Part shown: positions 24,106 through 35,249 of the stretch, one piece after another
Layout: the number at the start of each line of letters is the position of its first letter
Position numbering within the stretch: position 1 is the stretch's first letter
NCBI RefSeq assembly: GCF_002101595.1
Contig: NZ_LQOM01000020.1
Coordinates: forward strand, 98,032 to 162,031
Direction: 5' to 3'
Length of the DNA stretch: 64,000 nt
From: Mycobacterium celatum
GTDB taxonomy: Bacteria > Actinomycetota > Actinomycetes > Mycobacteriales > Mycobacteriaceae
Translations under genes and position numbers: made by a program
The notes under the pieces: model-generated
The model's input: the letters and a program-made list of their open reading frames with translations, nothing else
Databases searched by the model: none
Told to the model about the DNA's origin: nothing

Positions 24106-25299
24106 TTAGGCGCTGACTGGTTTGGCGACCTTCATCAACTCCATCATGTTGCCGCCCATGATCTTTTCCACGTCGTCCTGATCGAGGTCGGTGAGCTCGT
24201 CGACGAAGGTGAGCGGGTCGGCCAGGCCTTCGGGGTGCGGCCAGTCCGAACCGAACACCACCCGATCGGAGCCCACCATGTTGACGATCTCGGCGAACCG
24301 GTCCTCCCAGAACGGGCTGATGTAGATGCACCGCTTGAACGCCTCGATGGGATCCTCGCTGAACGCGTTGGGCATCTTCTTGTAGACACCCTTGAGTGCC
24401 TTGAACAGGTGCGGCACCCACTCGGCGCCGTTCTCGATGGACAGGATCCGCAGCTCCGGATTGCGGGACAGCGCGCCGTGACAGATCAACGCGCCCAGCG
24501 CGTCCTCGATGGGGCGGTGGCCGATCACCAGCATCCGGAACGCGGTCGGCCTGAACGGCAGGAACTCGTCGCCGGGTTCCCATGCGTTGGCGAATTCGGC
24601 GTACCCGCTGTCGGATGCGTGCATCGACACAGGGATGCCGGCCTTGATGCAGGCCTGCCAGAACGGATCGAACTCCTCCAATCCGAACGAGCGGGTGCCC
24701 TTGTAGCCTGGCACCGGCGCGGGACGGACCAGCACCGTGCGCGCGCCGCGCTCCAGACACCACTCGAGTTCTTCCAGGGCCCGCTCGACGATGGGCAGTG
24801 TGATCACCGGGGTGGCGAAGATGCGGTCCTTGTAGTTGAACGACCACGTCTCGTACATCCATTGGTTGAGCGCGTGGATGACGTCGTGGGTCATCTCCGG
24901 GTCGTCCTTCATGCGTTCTTCGACCAGGCTGGCCAGCGTCGGGAACATCAGCGCGTAGTCGACGCCGAGTTCGTCCATGACCTCCAGCCGCGGACCGGGC
25001 TCGCGGAAGGCGGGAATCGCCTTCATCGGCTCGCCCATGATCTCGCGGAAGCTCTTGCCGCCGCTCCCGTGCCGGAAGTACTCCTCCTGGGCGCCGGGAC
25101 GGGCCACCACTTCGAAGGTGGGGTTGGGGATGTAGTCGCTGATGTGGCCGCGGACCACGATCTTGGTGCGACCGCGGACCTGCACGTAGTCGATGACGTG
25201 CTTGCGGTTGTCCGGCAAGAACTTGGTCAGCGCCTCCTGCGGCTCGTACATGTGGTTGTCAGCGTCGAACACCGGAAAGGACAGTTCGCGAGACGGCAT
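24106..25299 (-). CDS. amidohydrolase-family (Amidohydro_2) metal-dependent hydrolase
   Basis: This 397-residue TIM-barrel hydrolase begins FPVFDADNHMYEP, the metal-binding opening of Amidohydro_2 proteins. It contains SMHASDSGYAEFANAW and ICHGALSRNPELRI in the middle, and ends VVFGSDWPHPEGLADP with the late metal-binding Asp. Such proteins act as decarboxylases or hydrolases of ring and acid substrates. A perfect palindrome lies 31 nt upstream of the start, beside the TetR-hotdog gene, so regulation by that protein is plausible. Confidence 0.85.
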   Translation of the reverse strand: MPSRELSFPVFDADNHMYEPQEALTKFLPDNRKHVIDYVQVRGRTKIVVRGHISDYIPNPTFEVVARPGAQEEYFRHGSGGKSFREIMGEPMKAIPAFREPGPRLEVMDELGVDYALMFPTLASLVEERMKDDPEMTHDVIHALNQWMYETWSFNYKDRIFATPVITLPIVERALEELEWCLERGARTVLVRPAPVPGYKGTRSFGLEEFDPFWQACIKAGIPVSMHASDSGYAEFANAWEPGDEFLPFRPTAFRMLVIGHRPIEDALGALICHGALSRNPELRILSIENGAEWVPHLFKALKGVYKKMPNAFSEDPIEAFKRCIYISPFWEDRFAEIVNMVGSDRVVFGSDWPHPEGLADPLTFVDELTDLDQDDVEKIMGGNMMELMKVAKPVSA

Positions 25300-25329
25300 G
25301 GCGACTCCTTGCAGTGGTGGTCCAGGGTA

Positions 25330-25348
25330 GTGGTAATGACATTACCAC
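25330..25348. promoter_or_regulatory. 19-bp perfect palindrome, candidate operator of the amidohydrolase gene
   Basis: GTGGTAAT-GAC-ATTACCAC is a perfect 8-3-8 inverted repeat between the amidohydrolase start (25299) and the TetR gene stop (25383). It has the same geometry as the TACTGTAA sites but different bases, so it probably binds a related but distinct repressor. The adjacent TetR is the obvious candidate. Confidence 0.65.
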
Positions 25349-25382
25349 CGTGATCCGTAATGCGTAATAGGCGGCGGCGCAT

Positions 25383-26396
25383 TTAGGACTGCGCGGCTTC
25401 TCGGCGGTTGACGACCGCGAAATTCACTGTGGCGGTGGCGGCGAGTTCGTCGTCGCCGTTGCCGAAAATGTCCACCTGGGTGACGATGGCGCGCCGGCTG
25501 GCCCGCAGCACCCGGGCCACCGCCCGGGCCGAGCCGGCGGTGATCGGCCGCAGGTAGCGGATGAACAGGTCGGCGGTGGTCAGCCCCGCGCCGGCGGGCA
25601 GGTAATTCAGCCCAAGCTGTCCGCCGGCGACGTCGGCGAGGGTGGCCAGCAGGCCGCCCTGCACGGCACCGGAGGTGTTGACCACCTGCGGGCTGACCGG
25701 CAATTCCATCGCGTAGCCGTCGTCGGCGGCGGCATCCCGCAACCCGATCTGGTCGAACAATTCGCCGAGCGTCGGTGCCGCCACCTCGCGCTCGTCGTCG
25801 GCGCCGAGCGCCCGGATGCAGAACTCGTACAACTGTGCCGCGTCGATCGGCGCGCCACTCAATTCCGCGCCCAGCCAGTGCAATCGCTGGGCGCCCAACA
25901 CGGTCTGCATCACGATCGCGGCCGCGGCACCGACATCGATGCCCGGCCGGAAAATCCCTTCGGTGATGCCGCGCTGCACAATGTCGCGGATCAGCTGGTG
26001 CAACGGCGAGAGCACCCGGGCGTAGTCACGGGGGCGGGTTTCGGCTAGATGCTGGTTGTACAGGCTCAGCGCCCGGTTGAGGCTGTCTTGCTTGCTTGAT
26101 TCCGGCTGGGCGCTGATCCGGTCGATCACCAGTTTCATGGCCGCGGTGCTATCAAGCCCGGTGGTTTCGGCGCGCCAGGACTGCGCCGAGTGGGCCATGG
26201 TCCGGTCGAACAGGGCGAGCAGCAGTTCGTCCTTGCTGGCGAAATGCTGGTAGAACGCCCGCAGTGACGTCTTGGAGCGGGCCACCACTTCTTGGACGGT
26301 GAAATCGGTGCGCCCGGTTTCGCCGAGGATCTCCACCGCGGTCTTGATGAAGCGCTCGCCGCGCGTTACTTCGACTTCGTCGTCCGTGCCGGCCAT
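25383..26396 (-). CDS. TetR-family regulator fused to a PaaI-like hotdog domain
   Basis: This 337-residue protein has two parts. Residues 1-200 form a TetR repressor: the helix-turn-helix FTVQEVVARSKTSLRAFYQHF spans about 32-52, followed by a helical ligand domain. Residues 220-330 form a hotdog fold like acyl-CoA thioesterases (NTSGAVQGGLLATLADVAGGQL, then DLFIRYLRPITAG). The catalytic-type HGG reads QGG (246-248), so the domain may bind an acyl-CoA rather than cleave it. The arrangement suggests a transcription factor that senses acyl-CoA. The palindrome at 25330-25348 is its likely target. Confidence 0.85.
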   Translation of the reverse strand: MAGTDDEVEVTRGERFIKTAVEILGETGRTDFTVQEVVARSKTSLRAFYQHFASKDELLLALFDRTMAHSAQSWRAETTGLDSTAAMKLVIDRISAQPESSKQDSLNRALSLYNQHLAETRPRDYARVLSPLHQLIRDIVQRGITEGIFRPGIDVGAAAAIVMQTVLGAQRLHWLGAELSGAPIDAAQLYEFCIRALGADDEREVAAPTLGELFDQIGLRDAAADDGYAMELPVSPQVVNTSGAVQGGLLATLADVAGGQLGLNYLPAGAGLTTADLFIRYLRPITAGSARAVARVLRASRRAIVTQVDIFGNGDDELAATATVNFAVVNRREAAQS

Positions 26397-26504
26397 CGCG
26401 CTCTCCTATTCTGCCGCGCAACAAAGGCGCTTCGAGAATGAGATTACCGCAGCTGACGACGGCCCGGCAGGCGTCGGCCGTCGCGGGCATCGTCGCGGAC
26501 GCCG

Positions 26505-27197
26505 TTAGTTACGGATCAGAAATCCTCGCGGTGCGAACGTCCAGCCGAATTTGTCTTCTCGCGCCGCGTCGTGCGCGTAGTCCTGTGGAAACTCACGCTC
26601 GTACGCCTCGATGGCTTCGTATGGCCCTTGTCCCCATCCGGGGAGGACCGGGTGACCGTTGATGTTGGAGTCCTCGACGACCAAGTAGTCGCCGGTGCCA
26701 AGCAGCGGACGAAGTAGTTTCATCTCCGACAGCACGTTCTTCATGGAATGGTCGCTGTCCAGGATCGCGAAGGTCTTGCCGGGCAATTCGGCTTTGAGGC
26801 ACTGGATCTGCTCGGCAACCGTCGGTGCCGTCGATGGTGATTTGACGAATACGACGTCGGGATCGCGCCGAGCCGCGGGATCGACATGCTTATCGGTGAC
26901 ATCCACCGTGAGCACCTTGAACGGTTGACCGATTTGCCTCATGACGCTGGCGAAAAACAGCGCCGAACCGCCGAAAGCGGTACCGAATTCGACAACCACC
27001 GAAGGCTTTAGATCGGACAGGATCTCCTGGTAGTTCCACATGTCGCTGACCGACTTCAGGCAAGCGACGCCCATCCATTTCGTTTTCAAGTGCACCGCAG
27101 TCCCGTAGTACCACTTGTGATACTCCGCAGCCACCTCGTCGGTAGGGCGATAGATCACCGCCGCCATCTGGCTAATCAGCTGGCTGGCCAGTCCCAT
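26505..27197 (-). CDS. rhamnosyl O-methyltransferase (CmcI family, Rv2959c-like)
   Basis: This protein of about 230 residues has the cephalosporin-hydroxylase (CmcI) fold. AAEYHKWYYG, KSVSDMWNYQEILSDL, VVEFGTAFGGSALFFASVMRQIGQPFKVLTVD (SAM-binding), FAILDSDHSMKNVLSEMKLLRPLL and GDYLVVEDSNINGHPVLPG follow closely what I recall of M. tuberculosis Rv2959c, the 2-O-methyltransferase of the first rhamnose of phenolic glycolipids. GPL producers use relatives of this family to methylate rhamnose. ATG 27197 (MGLASQ) matches the family start. It is divergent from the MFS exporter. Confidence 0.87.
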   Translation of the reverse strand: MGLASQLISQMAAVIYRPTDEVAAEYHKWYYGTAVHLKTKWMGVACLKSVSDMWNYQEILSDLKPSVVVEFGTAFGGSALFFASVMRQIGQPFKVLTVDVTDKHVDPAARRDPDVVFVKSPSTAPTVAEQIQCLKAELPGKTFAILDSDHSMKNVLSEMKLLRPLLGTGDYLVVEDSNINGHPVLPGWGQGPYEAIEAYEREFPQDYAHDAAREDKFGWTFAPRGFLIRN

Positions 27198-27326
27198 ACA
27201 CGTTGACGTTACACAGCCTGCAGGAGTCGGATCGGTGATCCGGCAGAAGTTCTGGTAGACGAATGGGCCGCGACCCGTTCGTATTTCGTCCGCACCTATG
27301 ACGAGGTTCGAGTAGGGTAGCCGGCT

Positions 27327-28877
27327 ATGGCGGCTCGCGACGACGCAGAGCAAGTAGCACCTCACGGCGCGACGGAATGCACGGAACGAGAAACCCCGAT
27401 GCAGATCGAAGCGCCGACTCGGCTGCTGTCGCGACGATTCGTCGACGTGGTCATCGCCATCGGCGGCATGCAGCTGATGGTGACCATGGACGGCTCGATT
27501 GCGGTTATCGCGCTTCCTAAAATCCAGCACGAGCTCGGTCTGTCCGATGCCGGGCGGAGCTGGGTGATTACCGCCTATGTGCTGACCTTCGGCGGCCTGA
27601 TGCTGCTCGGCGGTCGCCTCGGCGACACCATCGGACGCAAGCGCACCTTCATCGTCGGCGTCGCCGTGTTCACGGTCGCCTCGGCGCTGTGCGGCATCGC
27701 GTGGGACGAGGCCAGCCTCGTCTTGGCCCGGTTGCTGCAAGGTGTGGCCGCGGGGATCTGCGCGCCTATTTGTTTGGCGCTGGTCGCCACCATGTTCCCG
27801 AAGGGCCCGGTGCGCAACGCCGCTACGGCGGTATTCGGCGCGACGGCCGGTTTCGGTTTGGTGGGAGGTTTGGTGGTGGGTGGAGCGCTCACCGAGTTGT
27901 CCTGGCGGCTGGCGTTTTTGATGAACCTGCCGATAGGGCTGCTGGTAATCTACCGCGCCCGCGCAACGCTGGAGGAAACCCAGAGCACACGGATGAAGCT
28001 CGACGTCAGTGGGGCGGTACTGGCCACGTTGGTCTGTGGCGCTGCGGTTTTCGGCTTTTCGGTAGGGCCGGAGAAGGGATGGCTGTCGCCAATGACGATC
28101 GGTTCCGGTGTGGTGGCGCTGGGCGCATTCACGGCATTCGTCGTAGTGGAGCGCACGGCCGAGAACCCGATCGTCCCGTTCAGCCTGTTCTTCGATCGCA
28201 ACCGGCTAGCCACGTTCGCAGCCATCTTCCTGGCCGGCGGGGTGCTGTTCACCGTGACCGTGCTGGTTGCGGTGTACGTGCAAGAGATCATGGGCTACAG
28301 CGCGCTGCGCGCGGGGTTCGCATTCATCCCATTCGCCGTTGCGGTGAGCGCCGGAGCGGGCATGTCGTCGCGGCTGGTGTCGTGGTTCCCGCCCCGGATG
28401 GTGGTGATAGCCGGCAGCATCGTGGTGCTTGTCGCCATGTTGTACGGCTCGACGCTCAACCGCGGCGTCCCGTACTTCCCGAACCTGGTGGTGCCCCTCG
28501 CCGTCGGCGCCTTCGGCATCGGGATGATCGATGTCCCCCTTGCGTTGTCGGTGATTGCCAGCGTCGGCGTCGACCGGATCGGGCCCACGTCCGCGATCTC
28601 GCTGACGCTGCGGTCCCTCGGCGGACCGGTGGTGCTGGCCGTCGTCCAGGCCGCCATCACATTGCGCACACTGCACCTCGGCGGCATCAACCGGCCGGTG
28701 AAAGACATGAACACCGCCCAGTTGAATGCCCTGGACCACGGCTTCACCTATGGGCTGCTGTGGTTGGCCGGCGCGGCCGTCCTCGTCAGCGGGGTGGCGC
28801 TGCTCATCGGCTATACCGCGCAGCAAATTGCCCACGCGCAGGAAGTCAAGAAAGCGATCGACGCCGGCGAAATGTAG
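27327..28877 (+). CDS. MFS transporter, DHA2 (14-helix) family
   Basis: This protein of up to 516 residues has about 14 hydrophobic helices. GGRLGDTIGRKRTF is the loop 2-3 motif A of the major facilitator superfamily, and LNALDHGFTYGLLWLAG is the last-helix region of drug:H+ antiporters of the EmrB/QacA type. An internal ATG at 27399 (MQIEAPTRLL) is an alternative start closer to the first helix. It probably exports a lipophilic compound or drug. Its divergent pairing with the glycolipid methyltransferase hints at a link to lipid traffic, but this is only inference. Confidence 0.85.
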   Translation: MAARDDAEQVAPHGATECTERETPMQIEAPTRLLSRRFVDVVIAIGGMQLMVTMDGSIAVIALPKIQHELGLSDAGRSWVITAYVLTFGGLMLLGGRLGDTIGRKRTFIVGVAVFTVASALCGIAWDEASLVLARLLQGVAAGICAPICLALVATMFPKGPVRNAATAVFGATAGFGLVGGLVVGGALTELSWRLAFLMNLPIGLLVIYRARATLEETQSTRMKLDVSGAVLATLVCGAAVFGFSVGPEKGWLSPMTIGSGVVALGAFTAFVVVERTAENPIVPFSLFFDRNRLATFAAIFLAGGVLFTVTVLVAVYVQEIMGYSALRAGFAFIPFAVAVSAGAGMSSRLVSWFPPRMVVIAGSIVVLVAMLYGSTLNRGVPYFPNLVVPLAVGAFGIGMIDVPLALSVIASVGVDRIGPTSAISLTLRSLGGPVVLAVVQAAITLRTLHLGGINRPVKDMNTAQLNALDHGFTYGLLWLAGAAVLVSGVALLIGYTAQQIAHAQEVKKAIDAGEM

Positions 28878-28919
28878 CGCGACGGCGCCTACTGCTTCCT
28901 CAAGATATGTGGCGGTGAC

Positions 28920-29246
28920 TCAGTAGTTGTTGCAGGTGGCAGCAATCTGCTGGATAACGCCAAAGTACGGCGAGCCCTGAATCTGCTGGGCCATCACCGC
29001 ACGCCGACTCGGCGGCGCGGCGAGGAACTGACGCAACGCGGACTGCGCCGGCGGCGATGCGTTGAATTGCGCTGCAGCTTCCGGGTTCTCCGCGTTCAAC
29101 GCCGCCACCGCCTGCGGGTACGTGCAGGTTGTGTTGACGATCGGGTCCAGAGCGGGGTCTGCGGACGCGATTCCGGCTCCGGCGGTCAACGACAATCCCA
29201 AACCGGCAATCGCAATCGCCAGTCTGGTCAACGACAGTTTCATCAT
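28920..29246 (-). CDS. secreted hemophore-like (MHB domain) small protein
   Basis: This 108-residue protein has a signal peptide (MMKLSLTRLAIAIAGLGLSLTAGAGIASA, cut before DPALDP). The mature part of about 80 residues has two cysteines, in NTTCTYPQ and AATCNNY, the arrangement of the mycobacterial heme-binding/hemophore-related family. GGAGGAG 7 nt before ATG 29246 supports this start over longer frames. It is predicted to be exported and disulfide-bonded. Heme binding is an inference from the family. Confidence 0.8.
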   Translation of the reverse strand: MMKLSLTRLAIAIAGLGLSLTAGAGIASADPALDPIVNTTCTYPQAVAALNAENPEAAAQFNASPPAQSALRQFLAAPPSRRAVMAQQIQGSPYFGVIQQIAATCNNY

Positions 29247-29425
29247 GGATAGACTCCTCCCACTGATGGCACCGACTCTAACCGCTCGACGCCAACCTTG
29301 CCCGGGATTTTCGTAACCGGCCATCTGCCAATCACTTTGACACGACGGAGTGGCGTTAAACCAGCTGGCGCAAAGTGTTTGCAAACTGTTTCGAATAGGT
29401 CAGCCGCGCCGATCCATGGCTAGCT

Positions 29426-32341
29426 TCAACCCCGGGGGACCGGTCTCGGGATTGGGGCTGTGATCGCGTCATCGTCCTCATCCGTCAGCAGCAAGGATCG
29501 AACCAACGGACGCGGCCCGTACGGCCGGAGCAGGGCACTGGCCGGCCGTGGGCGCACTATCTGCGGCCACCAGAACCAACGCCCGAGCAGCGCGGCAATG
29601 GACGGCGTCATGAACGAGCGCACGACCAACGTGTCGAACAACAGACCCAGACCGATGGTCGTACCCACTTGAGCGATAATGGTCAGGTCACTGACCGCCA
29701 TGGACATCATCGTGAACGCGAACACCAGGCCGGCGTTCGTCACGACCTTCCCCGTACCGCCCATTGCGCGGATGATGCCCGTGTTTATCCCAGCGGCGAT
29801 TTCCTCTTTCATCCGTGATACCAGCAGCAGGTTGTAGTCAGACCCCACCGCCAACAGGATGATCACCGACATCGGGAGCACCATCCAGTGCAATTTCATA
29901 CCGAGGATGTACTGCCAAATCAGCACCGAGAGCCCGAACGACGCGCCCAACGAAAGTGCCACCGTGCCCACAATGGCGAGCGCGGCGATAAAGCTCCGCG
30001 TGATGATGAGCATGATGATGAAAATAAGGCAGAGCGAGCCAACTCCCGCGATCAAGAGATCATATTTGGAGCCGTCGCCCCAGTCCTTGTAGGTCGCCGC
30101 CGTGCCGGCAAGGTAGATCTTGGCGTTGGACAAAGGCGTCCCTTTGAGCGCCTCCTCGGCGGCCGTCTTTACTTTGTTGATACGCGCGGTGCCCTCGACC
30201 GACGCGGGATCGCCACGCTGCGAAATTATGAACCGCGCAGCCCTACCGTCCGGGGACAGGAAGGAACTCATCGCCCGCTTGAAGTCCTTGTTTTCGAAAA
30301 CTTCCGGGGGTAGGTAGAAGGAATCGTCGTTCTTGGCGGCGTCGAACGCCTGGCCCAATGCCATGGCGTTATCGCTCATTTCGTCCATCTCATTGAAGAT
30401 CCCGGACATGGTGCTATGCATCGTCAGCATCATGGTCCGCATGCTCTGCATGGTTGCGATCATGGCCGGGAAATTCTCGATCATCTGAGGCATCAGCACA
30501 TCGATTTGATCGAGGTCTTTGATGAGGTCACCCATTTTATCGGTCAGCTCGTCAACGCCGTCGATTCCGTCGAAAATGGATCTCAGCGACCAGCAGATCG
30601 GGATGTCATAGCAATGCTTTTCCCAATAGAAGTAGCTGCGGATCGGCCGGTAGAAATCTTCGAAATCCGCGACGTGATCCCGCAACTCATCGGTGATGAG
30701 CTTCATTTCTTTTGTTTGGGTAATTGTGGAATGCGTGATGCTATACATATTTTGCATCAGGCCGTACATGTGCTGCATGATGCCGATCATTTTCGCCATG
30801 TCGTCTGCCTGCTTGAGCATGTCGCCTGTGCGCGCCTTCACATATTGCATAACCTCTAGTTGCGTCGCATTTTGCAGGCTGATCAGAAACGGTATCGACG
30901 TGTGGCCAATCGGTGTTCCCTCGGGCCGCGTTATGCCCTGCACCCGGGAGATTCCTGGCACCCGAAATACGCCCTTGGCCAGTTTGTTCAGTACCAGAAA
31001 GTCTGCCGGGTTACGCATATCGTGATCGGACTCGATCATCAGAATATCCGGCATCATTCGCGATTGAGAGAAATGACGGTCAGCCGCCGCGTATCCCATA
31101 TTGGCCGGGAGGTCTTGAGGGATATAGAGCCGGTCGTTGTAGCTCGTCTTGTAGCCCGGCAGAGTCACCAGACCAACCAGCGCAATCGCGCAAGTGGCCG
31201 TCAGAATGGGCACAGGCCAGCGGACGATCGCCGTGCCCACCCGGCGCCAGCGACGGACCCCGATCATGCGCTTGGGGTCGAACAAACCAAACTGGCTGCC
31301 GAGGCCGATGACTGCCGGAACCAGTGTGAGCGCAACCGCGACGGCAACGAACATCCCGATAGCGCAGGGGACGCCCATGGTCTGGAAGTAGGGCATCCGG
31401 GTAAAGCTCAGACAGAACAGTGCCCCCGCGATGGTCAGCCCGGAGGCCAAGACCACCTTGGCGACACTGCGATATGTGGTGTAGTAGGCGGTTTCCGGAT
31501 CCTCGCCAGCCTGCCGCGCCTCTTGATATCGACCGAAGAAGAAGATCGCGTAATCGGTTCCGGCCGCGATGCCGAGGGACACCAGCAGGTTAATCGCGAA
31601 CGTCGACAGGACGAGAATATTGTTATGGCCGAGAAACGCCACGATTCCCCGGGCCGCACCTAATTCGATCCCGACGGTGACCAATAGCAGGACCACGGTG
31701 ATGACCGAACGGTAGACCAGGAGCAGCATTGTGAAGATCATCGCGACGGTTACCGCGGTAATCTTCAGGATGGATTTGTTGCCGCTGTGCTGCATATCGG
31801 TAATTAGCGGCGCAGCGCCGGTGACATAGGCTTTCACCTCGGGAGGCGGCGGGGTGTGTCGGACCAGATCCCGTACGGCCGCGACGGATTCTTCTCCCAG
31901 GGGCGTGCCCTGGTTTCCGGCCAGGTTCAATTGCACATAGGCGGCCTTGCCATCTGGACTCTGGGCGCCAGCCTCCGTGAGACGATCTCCCCACAAATCC
32001 TGTACATGCTGAACATGCTTCGTGTCGTCGCGTAACTTGCGAACCAACTCGGCGTAATACTTGTGAGCGTCTTCGCCGAGCGGCTGCTGCCCCTCCAGGA
32101 CGATCATCGCGAAACTGTCCGAATCGGACTCCTGGAAGTCCTTACCCATGCGCACCATGGCCTGCACGGACGGCGCGTCCGGCGGACTCATCGAGACGGA
32201 ATGCTGTTGCCCGACCCGCTCGAGCGACGGAACCGCAAAAGTCACAAGCAGTGTCAGTGCTACCCAACCCAGGATGACCAACACCGAAAACCGGTGGATT
32301 GTCCGGGCTATCACGGGTGGCCGGGCGTGTTCGGTGCTCAT
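29426..32341 (-). CDS. mmpL4b: MmpL-family lipid transporter, second of a tandem pair
   Basis: This RND-type inner-membrane transporter of 971 residues has about 12 transmembrane helices and two large periplasmic loops. The proton-relay Asp-Tyr pairs appear in [11 protein letters not shown] and [15 protein letters not shown]. The second periplasmic loop has long Met/Asp-rich helices ([20 protein letters not shown]). In GPL producers the MmpS4-MmpL4a-MmpL4b set is needed to make and export GPL. The start is ATG 32341, 22 nt after the preceding stop. The last 120 residues are nearly identical to the upstream paralogue. Confidence 0.92.
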   Translation of the reverse strand: MSTEHARPPVIARTIHRFSVLVILGWVALTLLVTFAVPSLERVGQQHSVSMSPPDAPSVQAMVRMGKDFQESDSDSFAMIVLEGQQPLGEDAHKYYAELVRKLRDDTKHVQHVQDLWGDRLTEAGAQSPDGKAAYVQLNLAGNQGTPLGEESVAAVRDLVRHTPPPPEVKAYVTGAAPLITDMQHSGNKSILKITAVTVAMIFTMLLLVYRSVITVVLLLVTVGIELGAARGIVAFLGHNNILVLSTFAINLLVSLGIAAGTDYAIFFFGRYQEARQAGEDPETAYYTTYRSVAKVVLASGLTIAGALFCLSFTRMPYFQTMGVPCAIGMFVAVAVALTLVPAVIGLGSQFGLFDPKRMIGVRRWRRVGTAIVRWPVPILTATCAIALVGLVTLPGYKTSYNDRLYIPQDLPANMGYAAADRHFSQSRMMPDILMIESDHDMRNPADFLVLNKLAKGVFRVPGISRVQGITRPEGTPIGHTSIPFLISLQNATQLEVMQYVKARTGDMLKQADDMAKMIGIMQHMYGLMQNMYSITHSTITQTKEMKLITDELRDHVADFEDFYRPIRSYFYWEKHCYDIPICWSLRSIFDGIDGVDELTDKMGDLIKDLDQIDVLMPQMIENFPAMIATMQSMRTMMLTMHSTMSGIFNEMDEMSDNAMALGQAFDAAKNDDSFYLPPEVFENKDFKRAMSSFLSPDGRAARFIISQRGDPASVEGTARINKVKTAAEEALKGTPLSNAKIYLAGTAATYKDWGDGSKYDLLIAGVGSLCLIFIIMLIITRSFIAALAIVGTVALSLGASFGLSVLIWQYILGMKLHWMVLPMSVIILLAVGSDYNLLLVSRMKEEIAAGINTGIIRAMGGTGKVVTNAGLVFAFTMMSMAVSDLTIIAQVGTTIGLGLLFDTLVVRSFMTPSIAALLGRWFWWPQIVRPRPASALLRPYGPRPLVRSLLLTDEDDDAITAPIPRPVPRG

Positions 32342-32363
32342 GCGGTGTTCACCAAGCACCCGC

Positions 32364-35249
32364 TTAGTCCTTCAGCAGCAGGGAACGGACCAATGGACGG
32401 GGTCCGGCTGGCCGAAGTAGCGCGCTGGCGGGGCGGGGGCGCACTTGTTGCGGCCACCAGAACCAGCGCCCCAACAGCGCGGCAATCGATGGCGTCATGA
32501 ACGCGCGCACAACCAGCGTGTCGAAAAGCAGACCGAGGCCGATGGTGGTACCGAGTTGACCGACGATGCGGAGGTCACTGACCACCATGGACATCATCGT
32601 GAACGCGAACACCAGGCCCGCGTTCGTCACGACCTTGCCGGTACCGGCCATGGCCCGGATGATGCCCGTATTTATCCCGGCCGCTATTTCCTCTTTCATG
32701 CGGGACACCAGCAGCAGGTTGTAGTCAGAACCCACCGCCAAAAGGACGATCACCGACATCGCCAGCACGACCCAGTGTATTTGAATGCCGAGAAGATATT
32801 GCCAGACGAGCACCGACAGCCCGAATGATGCTCCAAGCGAGAGCGCTACGGTACCGACGATCACCAGGGCGGCAATGAAACTTCGCGTCATGATCAGCAT
32901 GATGATGAAAATCAGGCAGAGCGCTGCGACTGCCGCGATCAACAGATCGTATTTGGAGCCGTCGATGATGTCTTTCACCATCGCTGCTGTGCCGGTGAGG
33001 TAAATCTTGGCGTCTTCCAGCGGGGTTCCCTTGAGTGCCTCTTCGGCCGCGGTTTTTATTGCATCAACCCGCGAAACGCCCTCAACCGTCGCCGGGTCGC
33101 CGCGTTGGGAAATGAGCATACGGGTCGCCTTCCCGTCCGGCGACACGAAGACTTTCAAGATTCGTTGGACGTCTTTGTTTTTCAAGACTTCCGGCGGCAA
33201 GTAGAAGGAGTCGTCGTTTTTGGCGGCGTCGAAAGCCTTCCCCATTGCTGTCGCGTTGTCGCTGGAGTCCTCCATTTGGTTGAAGATCCCGGACATGGTG
33301 CTGTGCATGGTCAGCATCATGGTCCGTGTGCTCTGCATGGTCGCGATCATCGGCGGGAACTGGGTGAGCAGCTGTGGCATGAGCAGATCCAGCTGATCGA
33401 GGTCTTTGACAAGGTCCTCGAGCTTGTCGCTCACCTCGTCAACCCCGTCGATGGAATCGAAGATGGATCTGAACGACCAGCAGATGGGGATGTCGTAGCA
33501 GTGCTTTTCCCAGTAGAAGTAGCTTCGGATGGGCCGCCAGAAGTCCTCGAAATCCGCAATGTGATCCCGCAGTTCTTCCGTGATGGCGACCATTTCGTGT
33601 GTTTCGCCGACCATGTGATGAGTGGTCGCGGTGAGTTGCTGCATCAACGCATACATGCGCTGCATCAGGCTGATTGTTGTCGCCAGATCATCGGCCTGTT
33701 TGAGCATGTCATTCATGCGGGCTTTCTGGAACTGCATGTTCTGCAGCTGGCTCGCCTGCCCCATGCTCATCATGAACGGTATCGACGTGTGCTGGATCGG
33801 TTCACCAGTGGGCCGAGTTATGGCCTGCACACTGGAAATGCCCGGCACGGCGAAGACGTTTTTAGCCAGTTTATTCAGCACCAGCATATCCGCCGGAGTG
33901 CGCATATCGTGGTCAGCCTCGATCAGCAGGATCTCGGGCGCCATCATCCGCGCCTGAGGGAAATGCCGTTGGGCGGCCGCGTATCCCAAATTGCCGGGGA
34001 TGTCTTTCGGGATGTACTGCTGGTCATCGTAGTTGGGTTTGTATCCCGGCAGCGCCAGCAGCCCGACAAGCGCGACTGCCATTGTCGCAGCGAAAATGGG
34101 TGCGGGCCAGCGGACGATCGCCGTGCCTATTCGTCGCCATCCATGGCCCCTGACGGTGCGTTTGGGTTCGAACAGCCGGAACCGGCTGCCTAAAGCGATA
34201 ACTGCGGGAACCAGGGTGAGCGCAACCGCGACCGCAACGACCATACCGACGGCGCAGGGAACGCCAATCGCTTGGAAAGCGGACAGGCGCGTAAAGCTCA
34301 GACAGAAAAGGGCTCCGGCGATTGTCAATCCGGAGGCCAGGACAACGCGGGCGACCCCATGGTATGTGGTGTAGAACGCAGTTATCCGGTCTTCGCCGGC
34401 CTGGCGCGCCTCTTGATAGCGCCCGAAGAAGAATATCCCGTAATCGGTTCCAGCCGCGATCGCAAGGGATGTCAGCAGGTTGACGACGTAAGTAGTAAGG
34501 CCACCGATTACCTGATGATGGCCGAGGAATGCCACCGCGCCCCGGGCTACCTGCAGTTCTATCCCGACCATCACCAACAGAACAATGACGGTGACAACCG
34601 ACCGGTAGACCAGGAGCAACGTAGTGAAAATCACCGCGAGGCTCACCACGGTGATTGTGAGGACGGTCCGGTCCCCGCTGTGGCCCATATCCGCGGCGAT
34701 CGCCGCCGGACCGGTGACATACACCTTGAGTCCGGCCGGCGGCGGCGTGCGCGCCACGATGTTTCGGACGGCTTCGGTGGATTCGTTGCCTAAGGTCTGG
34801 CCAAGCTCGCCGGCCAGGTCCAATTGGACATATACGGCCTTGCCGTCGGCGCTTTCCGCGGCGCCGGCCGTGAGTGGGTCTCCCCAGAAATCTTGAATGT
34901 GCTGCACATGCTGGGGGTCTTCTTTCAGCTGACGAATCAAATGTTCGTAATAGCGGTGCGCATCGTCGCCCAGGGGCTGCTGACTCTCCAGGACGATCAT
35001 TGCCACACTGCCGGAAGTAGCTTCCTTGAAGTCCTCCACGACGCGGTTCGCGGCCTTGAACGCCGGTGCGTCCGGAGGGCTGAGCGATACTGTGTGTTCT
35101 TTTTCGACTTGCTCCAATGAGGGAACGGTGGCGCCCAAGAGGAGGATCAGCAGCACCCACCCCAGGATGATCGGCACCGAAAATCGATGGATCGTCCGCG
35201 CCGCGAATGGCGGCGCAGTGTGCTGGTTACCCACGTGTATGTCGCTCAT
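32364..35249 (-). CDS. mmpL4a: MmpL-family lipid transporter, first of a tandem pair
   Basis: This 961-residue MmpL protein has the same layout as its downstream copy. It shows [17 protein letters not shown] (first helix), the proton-relay motifs [11 protein letters not shown] and [37 protein letters not shown] in the second loop, and [23 protein letters not shown] at the end. Its start overlaps the mmpS stop as ATGA. Names follow the mmpS4-mmpL4a-mmpL4b order of GPL loci. The assignment as GPL exporter rests on the operon and the GPL genes on the other side. Confidence 0.92.
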   Translation of the reverse strand: MSDIHVGNQHTAPPFAARTIHRFSVPIILGWVLLILLLGATVPSLEQVEKEHTVSLSPPDAPAFKAANRVVEDFKEATSGSVAMIVLESQQPLGDDAHRYYEHLIRQLKEDPQHVQHIQDFWGDPLTAGAAESADGKAVYVQLDLAGELGQTLGNESTEAVRNIVARTPPPAGLKVYVTGPAAIAADMGHSGDRTVLTITVVSLAVIFTTLLLVYRSVVTVIVLLVMVGIELQVARGAVAFLGHHQVIGGLTTYVVNLLTSLAIAAGTDYGIFFFGRYQEARQAGEDRITAFYTTYHGVARVVLASGLTIAGALFCLSFTRLSAFQAIGVPCAVGMVVAVAVALTLVPAVIALGSRFRLFEPKRTVRGHGWRRIGTAIVRWPAPIFAATMAVALVGLLALPGYKPNYDDQQYIPKDIPGNLGYAAAQRHFPQARMMAPEILLIEADHDMRTPADMLVLNKLAKNVFAVPGISSVQAITRPTGEPIQHTSIPFMMSMGQASQLQNMQFQKARMNDMLKQADDLATTISLMQRMYALMQQLTATTHHMVGETHEMVAITEELRDHIADFEDFWRPIRSYFYWEKHCYDIPICWSFRSIFDSIDGVDEVSDKLEDLVKDLDQLDLLMPQLLTQFPPMIATMQSTRTMMLTMHSTMSGIFNQMEDSSDNATAMGKAFDAAKNDDSFYLPPEVLKNKDVQRILKVFVSPDGKATRMLISQRGDPATVEGVSRVDAIKTAAEEALKGTPLEDAKIYLTGTAAMVKDIIDGSKYDLLIAAVAALCLIFIIMLIMTRSFIAALVIVGTVALSLGASFGLSVLVWQYLLGIQIHWVVLAMSVIVLLAVGSDYNLLLVSRMKEEIAAGINTGIIRAMAGTGKVVTNAGLVFAFTMMSMVVSDLRIVGQLGTTIGLGLLFDTLVVRAFMTPSIAALLGRWFWWPQQVRPRPASALLRPAGPRPLVRSLLLKD

